A stretch of DNA of 64,000 bases from Bidens hawaiensis (lineage: Eukaryota > Streptophyta > Magnoliopsida > Asterales > Asteraceae). Numbering within the stretch: the stretch's first letter is position 1; every line of letters begins with the position of its first letter. Shown piece by piece: positions 1-8,130 of the stretch. A program made the translations under genes and the position numbers. The notes beneath the pieces are model-generated. The model was not told the origin of the DNA, ran no database searches, and saw only the letters and a program-made list of their open reading frames with translations. The stretch covers positions 16,106 through 80,105 of the forward strand of contig JAIQDT010011124.1 of NCBI GenBank assembly GCA_021521415.1. Direction: 5' to 3'.

Positions 1-96
1 ATCTGATTCCCGTGAAGAAAGCATTTCAAGACACTGCAGTGATCCAGATTCGGGACTTGCAGTAGCTTAATACTCCGAAGTCAATAAGAATGATTG

Positions 97-141
<45 letters not shown>

Positions 142-727
142 TGTGTATATCTTTAGTACTTATGAGACATAGTAACAATCAAGACTTCTCATGTCTGGAG
201 TAAGAAAAGAACGGGAAGCAGTCAACGAGTATATACAAGTTAATCAGACACTATGGGTCGAAGTCAATTCGGGGTGACTTGGGTATAGCCAAATACGCTT
301 TGAGAATAGATAGAAGACATCATTATCTCTGAGATGTTGCCAACTTAAATTTTTGAGCTTAACTGAACCTTAATCCGTATCACAGAAACGATGAAAACCA
401 TTTACGTTATTTACATGCTTACAACCTGTGTCTCTATGTCATAATACAGCCAAACACGGATCTAAGTGACAGTCACATCGTTAGTATGATTCCTGTTAGG
501 ATCTTTTCTAAAACGTAGTGGTCCCTGACTAGACTGAAATTTGATCCCTTATTTCGTTAAAATTTTTCTAAGTTTTTTTTAGTTTTTGTAGTTATATTAT
601 TTTATTGTTGGTTACTGGGTCTTGATCATATTTGTTTAACTCTTTTTGGTAATTTCTAAGGTTAAATTCAGGATTATTCAAACTTAAAGGGCTGATTTTG
701 AAATTACGGGCGAAGTTGTTGAATTCG
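1..727 (+). other. post-pol non-coding spacer of element 1
   Basis: No convincing coding sequence. An A-run covers about 97-139. Positions 288-306 are identical over 19 bases to 15713-15731 in the second Sirevirus, and similarity continues on both sides (shared 'GTGAxTTGGG', 'ATCACTAACG/ATCACAGAAACG'-type stretches, then a T-rich tract). The first 60 bases could be the tail of pol, but I cannot identify it. Confidence 0.6.
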
Positions 728-1363
728 GCGAAGTTGTGCTTAACTTCGCCTTGGCGAAGTTATGCGTAACTTCGCCTGAACCAACTCAGCCCTATATAAG
801 GACTTTCTAACGGGAACAGTAACATATATTGAAACTTTCCGGCGAAGATAATATCAAAAACTGATTATCCGCGATCTTGTTATCTTCGATTTCGATCCTT
901 GATTTCAGTTTCTAGTACTCATTGACGGTATGTATGGTCAATATCTTTCTCGTTATAGTTCTACCCGGTTCGAGACCTCGGGTCGTCGAACCTTAGAAAC
1001 CAAGTTTTCCGACCTCACGTTACGTGTTCATGGACGACCTTTTCGTCCTAACACCATTGAAATATGTTGGACTTCATTGTTAGATCGTTAAATCGGTCCG
1101 AAACATCGGATAAACCTTGTTTGAATCTGAACAGTCGCCGTTTCAGATTCAGGCGAAGTTAAGGTTTACGCGAAGTTATTCTCAACTTCGCCAGTGGCTT
1201 AAGTTCGCCTTCAGCGAAGTTATCCACAACTTCGCTTGAAGCTTAATTTCGCCTATGGCGAAGTTATCCATAACTTCGCCTTGAACATAACTTCGCCTAT
1301 TTCAAATTTTTTATAAGTTTATAGACGAACTTACAGATGAAGCGAAGTTGTTCCCAACTTCGC
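727..1363. repeat. array of six 8-6-8 inverted repeats (GCGAAGTT arm)
   Basis: Perfect units GCGAAGTT-N6-AACTTCGC occur at 727-750 and 753-776 (arms extended to 9 bp), 1170-1191, 1214-1235, 1257-1280 (9-bp arms) and 1342-1363. The six-base centres all differ: GTGCTT, ATGCGT, ATTCTC, ATCCAC, ATCCAT, GTTCCC. Extra half-sites are scattered between them. They flank and fill the intron before the env-like ORF. Confidence 0.9.
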
Positions 1364-1462
1364 CTCAACTATAAATTCGCCTGTACATCACAACTTCGCA
1401 TATGGTACACAGCGAACTTGTGAGATGGTTTTATGGTCTCTAACTTGATTTGTTTTGTGCAG
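928..1462 (+). other. probable intron upstream of env-like ORF
   Basis: The donor GTATGT follows ACG at 927. The acceptor is a T-rich tract ending TTTGTGCAG at 1462. The next ATG, at 1465, opens the long ORF. The intron carries four of the GCGAAGTT-N6-AACTTCGC units. Inferred from splice-site consensus only; no transcript evidence. Confidence 0.55.
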
Positions 1463-1464
1463 AT

Positions 1465-4248
1465 ATGGCTGCTGTTGGAGGTACTGGAGGTGATGATGGT
1501 GATGAGCAACGACAATTCTTCCCAGCTCATAACCAATACATCACTTTGGATCCAGACGCACGAGGCGTTGAAGACTATAGGGAGATTATCACATTTCTCC
1601 AACGATCACGAGTTTTTCACGCGATCACTAATACACTACCCATATCTCTGCCCAACATTCAAGATTTCTGGCAGACGGTGTATTATGATTGCAGACCTGA
1701 GACTCCAGTGATGCGAGCAACTGTCAATGGTCAAGACATACAGTTTTCCTCGGAAGACATACGGTTGGCTCTGCAGTTCGGTGATGAAACGAGAGATGAC
1801 CCAACGGAATTCGTAGCTCCTTTCCGTGACGGAGCTTACTTAAGGATGGGTTATTCGGGTCCGCTGGGGGACTCGCAGAGGAGGAAAGGCTTTCTGCTGG
1901 ATCAATGGCGCTTTTTGATGCATGTGTTGATAGTATGCATGTCCGGCAGAAAGGCAGGAACAGATGGGATGGGTGCGACGATGCAATCGGCTATGATTGC
2001 GCTGACTTACAACCGCAGATATTCGTTTAGTCAGCAAATCTTTTACGAGATTGATCGTCAGAGACGGGCGACGGCGCGCGAGCGTTTTATTATGTATCCT
2101 CGGTTCCTACAAATGATTATCAATCATGTCGCTCCGTCTGTACCGCAAAGACGCCCTATCAGATACGTTGAGTGCGTAACAAAACGTATCTTTGCTCAGT
2201 GCAGAACGTCGAGCACTCGAAGCAACCCTGAGCGGCGTCCCAGGCATACTCCACTTTTCGGGTATCTCATTAACCCGGAGTATGTTCCTGCAGGAGGGGA
2301 CGAGTTCAGGGATCCGCAACCACATCAGGCGGCAGCACCTCATGCTGTATCAGCTGCGCCTGTTGTATCTTCTGCTGCTGTGCCAGCTACTATATCTCAG
2401 GCTGTGTCCACTGCTGAAAACGTTGATCTAGATGCTGCTTTTAGTGGACATGGTTTGTTTGATATGGATGTCTCGGGTCCTCAGTTTATGGATGTTACCA
2501 GAGCAGCTACTTCGGTAGCTGACTCTGATCTAGACGAGACGTTTGCTGAGGCAAGAAGACTTATGGTGTCTCGTGAACGGACTACGGGAAAGAGGCCGAT
2601 AACTGTGGGGGAGGATGAGGATGAAGTGGATGAAGAGGAGGCAGTACAGATTGTGCTAAGACGCTCAAGAAGAGAACAGAGAGGGATAGGTTCGGGAGCT
2701 GGAGAATCTTCAAGACTAGTACGTTTTGCTCCACCTGCCCTATCTGGTATGTCTCTTATTCCTACTACTGCACAGGTTTCAGCGATCGAGACGTCGGCAC
2801 CAACAATTGTGTCCCTACCACCTCAACCGCTTAATCCACCGGTGGTAGTTGCACGGTTTGTGGAGTCGACAATCACCTCTACTGCAGGGTTACCAAGTGT
2901 ACCACCTGCGGTCACTTCTGCTGATGTTCCACCAACTCCATTGCCTACTTCAGATACCGAGAGGATTCTTTCGCTAGAGCGGATTGTTGCTGAACAGTCA
3001 AAGACTATTGACCGCCTAGTGGAATCCAATCGACTACAAGCTGCCCTCCTGGTAGAACATGGACGAATAATAGATGCCTTCAAGGATTACTTGGCATCTC
3101 AGGGGGAGAAGACGTGTAGGGGCGATGAGTTGAGAACGAAAAGACGAGAAGATCATGACGATGATCCCAATGTACCTTCAGGTGCAGGTGATGAGCTGCC
3201 AAGAACCTCTCAGGCTCTTGGAGCTTCCACAACTGAGGGGGAGTCTACAAATGCAGATGGTGATGATGTTGTAGTTGTGGATGACGACGCTGATGTTGAA
3301 GACGTTATTGATGCGTTGAAGGAGTTGGATGAGGAGGAGGACGATGAGTTGATGGATGATGATGACGTGTTGCCTATGGATGAGATTGAGAGGATTGGAG
3401 AACAGATTAATGTGGAAGATGTGTTAGAAGAAGGTGAGATTGTAGATGAGTCAGTGGAACATGAGATTCCAGCTGTTGAGAGATCAGAATTGGGGGATGA
3501 GAGTGTGATAGAAGATACAGTATGGGAGGAGCAGCCGAACTGGAAAGAAGGATGTGCTCAGTGGTTTGTTAAAACCAAGAAGCCTGCAGTGCCAACGATG
3601 TTCAGAAAGACTTATAATATAAAGGGCTATGCAGAGTCAAAGAAAGGAATCATATGCTGGTTGTACGACAAAGAGCTGAAACTATTTGTGATCAAACGGT
3701 ACGACGGCATTCAGTACTTTAAGAGATTGTTGAGATCTCTGAATTCCTTACCAGAATGTGAGGTAAGAGATTTAGCGAGATTGGGGCTGATCAATAGAAG
3801 TAATGATGATATGGCAAGAATCATTGGGAAGATCGTCTGGAAAGAAGCCATTAAAGACAAAAAGTTTGAACTCCTAAAGCCTCAAAAAGGAAAGTTGATA
3901 GAAGACAAAGATCGTGGAATGAGGGCTGACGGCAAACCTTGGATGGTAATGAAGTATAAACCAGTCCGTCATTTGAAAGAAGTACCGATGAAAGTTATGC
4001 CCAAGAACGTCCTAAAAGATTTAAAATGGTGGTACGTGGATTGTGAGACAGCTGAGGCGGTAATGGAAGATGAGGATGAACAAGAAGTACTTCGGGTGTA
4101 CGACCCGATGCATCTTGTTAATCTATCGAAGGATGATTTGAAAGTGCTCAACGAGAAGAAGATCTTCTACATTCCTGCTTGGAAGGATCAAGCTAGGAAA
4201 TATCAAAGGGTAGTGTCGGTATGTGTGAGAGAAGGGGCGCACGCGTAG
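1465..4248 (+). CDS. Sirevirus-type env-like (additional) ORF, intact
   Basis: An uninterrupted 927-codon ORF between the post-pol spacer and the PPT/3' LTR. I chose ATG 1465 because it lies two bases after a strong acceptor (TTTGTGCAG); the frame extends upstream only through a TTG. Residues about 10-215 form a conserved domain with landmarks FWQTV, QWRFLMHVL, YNRRYSFSQQIF and MYPRFLQM. A Ser/Thr/Pro-rich middle follows, then a predicted coiled coil at about 495-550 (ERILSLERIV... heptads), a very acidic stretch at about 600-665 and a basic, Trp-rich C-terminal domain at about 685-925. The same N- and C-terminal domains appear, broken, in the element at 7219-22296. No signal peptide or membrane helix is visible, so 'env-like' is a positional name. 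Related plant ORFs are sometimes labelled longin-like or plant transposon protein. Function unknown. Confidence 0.8.
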   Translation: MAAVGGTGGDDGDEQRQFFPAHNQYITLDPDARGVEDYREIITFLQRSRVFHAITNTLPISLPNIQDFWQTVYYDCRPETPVMRATVNGQDIQFSSEDIRLALQFGDETRDDPTEFVAPFRDGAYLRMGYSGPLGDSQRRKGFLLDQWRFLMHVLIVCMSGRKAGTDGMGATMQSAMIALTYNRRYSFSQQIFYEIDRQRRATARERFIMYPRFLQMIINHVAPSVPQRRPIRYVECVTKRIFAQCRTSSTRSNPERRPRHTPLFGYLINPEYVPAGGDEFRDPQPHQAAAPHAVSAAPVVSSAAVPATISQAVSTAENVDLDAAFSGHGLFDMDVSGPQFMDVTRAATSVADSDLDETFAEARRLMVSRERTTGKRPITVGEDEDEVDEEEAVQIVLRRSRREQRGIGSGAGESSRLVRFAPPALSGMSLIPTTAQVSAIETSAPTIVSLPPQPLNPPVVVARFVESTITSTAGLPSVPPAVTSADVPPTPLPTSDTERILSLERIVAEQSKTIDRLVESNRLQAALLVEHGRIIDAFKDYLASQGEKTCRGDELRTKRREDHDDDPNVPSGAGDELPRTSQALGASTTEGESTNADGDDVVVVDDDADVEDVIDALKELDEEEDDELMDDDDVLPMDEIERIGEQINVEDVLEEGEIVDESVEHEIPAVERSELGDESVIEDTVWEEQPNWKEGCAQWFVKTKKPAVPTMFRKTYNIKGYAESKKGIICWLYDKELKLFVIKRYDGIQYFKRLLRSLNSLPECEVRDLARLGLINRSNDDMARIIGKIVWKEAIKDKKFELLKPQKGKLIEDKDRGMRADGKPWMVMKYKPVRHLKEVPMKVMPKNVLKDLKWWYVDCETAEAVMEDEDEQEVLRVYDPMHLVNLSKDDLKVLNEKKIFYIPAWKDQARKYQRVVSVCVREGAHA

Positions 4249-4300
4249 AGGTAAAGATTACAAGACTCAAGATTTGAAGATCAAGATATGAAGCTACTGC

Positions 4301-4312
4301 CAAGGGGGAGTC
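4301..4312 (+). other. polypurine tract of element 1
   Basis: CAAGGGGGAGTC lies directly before the LTR start TGTTGG. The matching tract CCAAGGGGGAGAT precedes the 3' LTR of the second Sirevirus, and both are preceded by GAAGCTAC. It would prime plus-strand DNA synthesis. Confidence 0.8.
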
Positions 4313-4741
4313 TGTTGGTACATGTATGTCAGTAGTTCATAGTCTAGCATTTGTAATCGAGTCTGTAATGTAATTATGTTTTGTTTATGTTTGTTTTGTA
4401 ATGCGCGAAGTTGTCAACAAGTTCGCTATGGCGAACTTGTTGAATCAGCGAAGTTATTGACAACTTCGCCTGTGGCGAAGTTGTCGTGTTTATATACTGT
4501 TTCAGACGAAACAGTTTAAGGTTGTTCGTTTAGGGTTTTCGTTTCAGTTTTCAGTAACCAAGTTACGTGTCATAGTCTGTAACGGTGACCTCGGGTCACG
4601 TGTTGGTTATCTATATAACGTGGTTGGTTTATTGCTTGTGTGTTCGATCTCTATATACTCTACACTCGTATCTACCTACGCAGGGATTCCGCACCTGCGT
4701 TGTTAGAGACATCCCGTGTACGATCCGTCCAGGAACCTACA
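4313..4741 (+). repeat. 3' LTR of element 1
   Basis: Begins TGTTGGTACATG and ends AGGAACCTACA. It aligns over its length with the reverse complement of 6136-6547, sharing TCAGTAGTTCATAGTCTAG, ACGCAGGGATTCCGCACCTG and the end GATCCGTCCAGG. A TATA-like TTTATATAC lies near 4489. One GCGAAGTT inverted repeat (4448-4469) and imperfect relatives lie in U3. Confidence 0.85.
4448..4469. repeat. 8-6-8 inverted repeat inside LTR
   Basis: GCGAAGTT-ATTGAC-AACTTCGC, a perfect unit of the same type as the intron array, about 40 bp upstream of the TATA-like box. A degenerate relative lies just upstream (about 4404-4440). Confidence 0.85.
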
Positions 4742-5615
4742 GGGGTTGAGAACCACTTGATCCAGCTGCTACATAGCAAACATCCCCATTTGTGTTAACT
4801 GACACATGCCCCTCATGTGATGAGTTGGGGCTTGACTCTCCCTTTGTGTAGTAGGCAGCAGATTCGGTCTTCGATCCTGAGCTAGTGTTGACTTTAGCTC
4901 CATACATACCTGGATCTTGAACCTGATCCATAAGTGTCTCTTTTCTGACCATGTTAAGCTCAAAGGTTCTGAGCTTGTTGACTGCCGTTTCTAGATCATA
5001 TGTGGGAAAGTCTTTGTCTTCCCTCATCAGCACAGTGTACATCTCCCATTTTGGTGGGAGAGCATCTAGAAGCTTCTCAACTATTTCTTCTTCTCGGTAG
5101 GAAATGGAATAGTTGCTCAATTCAGACATCAGATGGTAGTATCGAGTGATAATATCATCTAAAGATTCATTCTTCAAATACTTGAAGACTGAAAACTGGG
5201 TTTTGAGCAATTTTATTTTTGAAGCCCGGATTCCTACATTCCCTTCAAATCTGCTCTCAAGAGCTTCCCAAAGCTCTCTTGCTGATGTGTACTTTCTAAA
5301 CGTATGAAGGATCTCTTGTGGAAGAGCCATAGTAATAGCAGCATGAGCCTTGCTCTCAGCCTCATACATCTTTTTCTCTTCTTCTTCCATTTTACTATAC
5401 TTCTTGATTTGGTCACGACCTTCATACTCCATAATTGGTGGAATATAACCATCCTGGATGCATACCCACATCTTCGCATCCTGGTATTTGACGTACTGTA
5501 TGAACCGATCCTTCCATGCAACGAAATCGGTTCCCTTCAGCAATCTTGGGGCCTTAGTAGCTGACCCTGCTTCAACTTCCATCTTCACTAACTCAAAGAT
5601 GTTGATCGACGACAT
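4742..5615 (-). pseudogene. gag: Copia gag, N-terminal 291 codons, truncated by insertion
   Basis: ATG is the complement of 5613-5615. The product looks like the UBN2-type Copia Gag: LLKGTDFVAWKDRFIQYV near the start, then REELWEALESRFEGN-like and FLKNESLDDIITRYYHLMSEL-like helices, and LLDALPPKWEMY. This is the capsid region that forms virus-like particles. The frame is open to 4742, where the stop codon is supplied by the LTR of element 1, so no zinc knuckle or pol is present. The interrupted remainder should be found beyond the left window edge. Confidence 0.85.
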
Positions 5616-5679
5616 CTTTCCCGAAAAGTAAGAAACCTGAAAAGTTAAATTTTTTTTTTTTTATATTAAAGTACTGTAG

Positions 5680-5883
5680 GCGAAGTTACGGATAACTTCG
5701 CTCGCAGTGGGCGAAGTTGTAGAGAACTTCGCTGAAGAACTTCGCTGATAACACTGCTGATTAACTTCGCTGATTCTTAACTTCGCTTGAGGTAAGCGAA
5801 CTTAAGAAGTAGGCGAAGTTGTAGAGAACTTCGCTTGAATTAGGTGAACTTGAGAAGGTAGGCGAAGTTGTGGATAACTTCGC
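5680..5883. repeat. four 8-6-8 inverted repeats in gag leader
   Basis: Perfect units at 5680-5701 (centre ACGGAT), 5711-5732 (GTAGAG), 5813-5834 (GTAGAG) and 5862-5883 (GTGGAT), with further half-sites (AACTTCGCT) between them. They lie between the PBS and the gag start, where packaging and dimerisation signals of retroelements usually sit. Confidence 0.9.
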
Positions 5884-6121
5884 TTAACCTTATATCTTCG
5901 CCGAAACCCTACGCACAGTGACGGCAACTTCGCCTGATGAACACGAAGTTTCTGCAGATCTGTAAATCGGATTTTAACGAGGTTTTTGACGGTGTAAAGG
6001 CTTTAACACGATGGTAGGAGGTAAGAATGATCAAAAGCACAGAAAACACGTCCCGCGAATAGTCGAAACGTGACGATTTCTACACCCGCGTGAATATCCC
6101 GAACCACACAATCGAGCAAAC

Positions 6122-6133
6122 GCTCTGATACCA
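6122..6133 (-). other. primer-binding site, initiator tRNA-Met
   Basis: On the minus strand TGGTATCAGAGC lies two bases after the LTR end. This is the standard plant Copia PBS, complementary to the 3' end of initiator tRNA-Met. It fixes this LTR as the 5' LTR of the minus-strand element. Confidence 0.92.
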
Positions 6134-6135
6134 AT

Positions 6136-6547
6136 TGTAGGTTCCCTGGACGGATCACACGAGATATTGCGGTCTACTCAGGTGCGGAATCCCTGCGTAG
6201 ATCGTTACGAGTGTAGAAAGCAAATCAAACAAACACGATACGATAAACGAACACGTTATATTGATAACCGAACACGTGATACGATATCACTATTACAGAC
6301 TCACGTCAACTCGATCGACTCAAACGACTAACTTGAACAACCCACCTTAAACCAAGCCGTAAGTTGTATTATAAATACACGACAACTTCGCCTGATATGT
6401 TCAGGCGAAGTTGTCCATAACTTCGCTTGTTCAACAAGTTCGCCTAGGCAAACTTGTTAACAACTTCGCTTAAACAAAAACATAAATAACATTACAGACT
6501 CGATTACAGACACTAGACTATGAACTACTGACATTTATGCACCAACA
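6136..6547 (-). repeat. 5' LTR of minus-strand Sirevirus
   Basis: On the minus strand it begins TGTTGGTGCATAAATG and ends GGGAACCTACA, followed by the PBS. It contains one perfect inverted repeat at 6405-6426 (GCGAAGTT-GTCCAT-AACTTCGC). It differs at many positions from the LTR at 4313-4741, so the two are separate copies, not a pair from one element. Confidence 0.88.
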
Positions 6548-7218
6548 ATATGCAAACCTTTGTCGACCCCGATGTTCGATGTTTCAAATTCTCTGCTGAT
6601 GGACAAAAGATAAGTTATTGTCAACCAATCAATTGTCCACAAAAGATTATATGATGGTAATTCTATTTGTATTAAATAGAATATATTATCGGCTTAAAAA
6701 TTTCTTGACGGAAATAAGAAAAGTGTGATTTTCTCAAATCGGTAGGCCCCTCACTACCGATAATGATGATGAATATAATCACTCCAAACTCTCGAACCTA
6801 ATACCAAAAACTCAGGATCATCATCTCGTAACAATTTACAACTCAGTTCTCGTAGTGGAAATGTCGACCTCAAGTCGACGTAAAATAAAGATTTTGTGAG
6901 ATTAAGCCTTCAAGAAAAATGTATCCATCCTTAATTTTCTTTAAAAGGAAATTTCGATACCATTGACATCTTTAAGAGCAAATACAAATACCTAGTTATT
7001 GGAATAATGTTTATTCTAAACGCATACAATAACAATCTTGTAGGATCATTACCGTATTGTTTTGCATACTACTGGGTTTGAAGTGACACGTGGTCATTTT
7101 ACTAATCCTTGGATGTAATACATTTTAAGTTTTATTGTTGTTCACCATATACTTTTAGACCTTACCTGCAACCCGAAAGTTCAGCCGATTTATTAATTTC
7201 CCTGAGTAATAAATATAT
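6548..7218. other. unassigned interval
   Basis: No recognised element or gene. A 34-codon open stretch at about 6550-6651 has no identifiable homology. AT-rich; ends in the TATAT target duplication of the next element. Confidence 0.4.
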
Positions 7219-7587
7219 TGTTGGGTCTATATTTGTTTGGTTTGTACTTAGTACTATGTTAGGATAAATCGTGTTTGGATGTGTGCATGAAAACCGAGAT
7301 CTCATATGATCTCGGAGGGCTTTGGCTGTGTTTTGGGCTAGGTTGTGGGTTTCCCCTACATATAGATATCGTGTATAGGGTTTAGAGTTGGCTGTTTATT
7401 GTGTTGTGGTGAACGAGTATTGTGTGTAACCTTGTGCTTAAGCACCCGACGTTAATCTAATGTGTGTTTTGAAGCTTTATCTCGTGTTCTTACATTACTT
7501 GTCTATCTTGAATCACTTGACGTTATATTCCGCAATAACATTAGGTTTGTTGATATCATATTGAAAGATGCGCTCTCGGGACTTACA
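7219..7587 (+). repeat. 5' LTR of element 2
   Basis: TGTTGGGTCTAT...GGGACTTACA, 369 bp. It includes a perfect inverted repeat CCGAGATC-TCATAT-GATCTCGG (7294-7315) about 40 bp upstream of a TATAGATA box near 7361. Confidence 0.92.
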
Positions 7588-7589
7588 AT

Positions 7590-7601
7590 TGGTATCAAAG
7601 C
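7590..7601 (+). other. primer-binding site, initiator tRNA-Met
   Basis: TGGTATCAAAGC, one mismatch from TGGTATCAGAGC, two bases after the LTR end. Confidence 0.88.
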
Positions 7602-7878
7602 CTCTTAAACCATTCAAGGCTCGGTTTGATATCAACGGATTCAAGATCTAAGTGTGTTTGGTGGTTTGGTTTTGTTTTCCGGTGATCTGCGGTTCGGAGT
7701 AGAAGAAGTGCTATATTTGGTTAAAGTTCGGATTATATTTGGAAACAATTCAAATCCCATAAATCTAGGGATTTATTTGTTACAAAAATCTTCTGCTCAT
7801 ACGAGTTCTGGGGTGTCGTTGGCTGCATTTCATAGTTTTCGGCCCACTTTGATCGTTTTCGGCTTTAAAAAACAAGGA

Positions 7879-8050
7879 GTTCTCGGCCAGAATCAAGGGT
7901 TTTTGGCCATATTTGATCGTTCTTGGCCAGAATCAAGGGTTTTTGGCCATATTTGATCGTTCTCGGTCAGAAGCAAGGGTTTTCGGTCAAATCACTTGGT
8001 TCTAGGTCAACTTTTGTTCTCGGTCAACGTGGGTTCTCGGTCAACGTTGA
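7879..8050 (+). repeat. leader repeat array (TCTCGGCCAG / TCTCGGTCAA motifs)
   Basis: Two tandem 40-bp units (7879-7918, 7919-7958) and a partial third, then several spaced TTCTCGGTCAA copies up to about 8050. It lies between PBS and gag. The inverse motif TTGACCGA recurs at about 16.69-16.87 kb, before the env-like ORF. Confidence 0.8.
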
Positions 8051-8130
8051 CTGTGACCCAATCTTGGGCCTGATCAATTCTTTTTGGGCTTTGATTATTG
8101 AACTTTAGGATATTTGGACTGTGAAATAAG

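Larger units (their letters stand above)
1..4741 (+). mobile_element. 3' half of Copia/Sirevirus-type LTR retrotransposon (element 1)
   Basis: Seen: a non-coding spacer, an env-like ORF, a purine-rich tract (4301-4312) and an LTR (4313-4741, TG...CA) follow in order. Gag, pol and the 5' LTR would lie left of the window. The spacer and ORF are related to those of the full-length element at 7219-22296, which has recognisable Copia pol, and that sets the lineage. Known: Sireviruses are the Copia lineage with an extra ORF between pol and the 3' LTR. Inferred: it inserted into the gag of the minus-strand relative whose 5' end lies at 4742-6547, because the LTR ends exactly where that gag fragment starts. 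Confidence 0.8.
4742..6547 (-). mobile_element. 5' end of a second, minus-strand Sirevirus of the same family
   Basis: Reading leftwards: LTR (6547 to 6136), two bases, a perfect initiator-Met PBS, a leader with inverted repeats, then gag starting at 5615 and broken at 4742. The break coincides with the terminal CA of element 1's LTR. The simplest reading is that element 1 inserted into this gag, leaving the rest of the element left of the window. Confidence 0.8.

Noticed and set aside
727..1363. CRISPR-like array
   Set aside because: Repeats are palindromic with 6-nt variable centres but irregular distances between units, in a plant retrotransposon; no cas genes.
1465..4248. Synaptobrevin/longin-type trafficking protein
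   Set aside because: This label is sometimes given to related plant ORFs, but I see no SNARE motif or membrane anchor, and the ORF sits between a pol spacer and an LTR.
7654..8108. Open frames in the element 2 leader
   Set aside because: They are produced by the TCTCGGCCAG tandem repeat between PBS and gag; no protein-like features.
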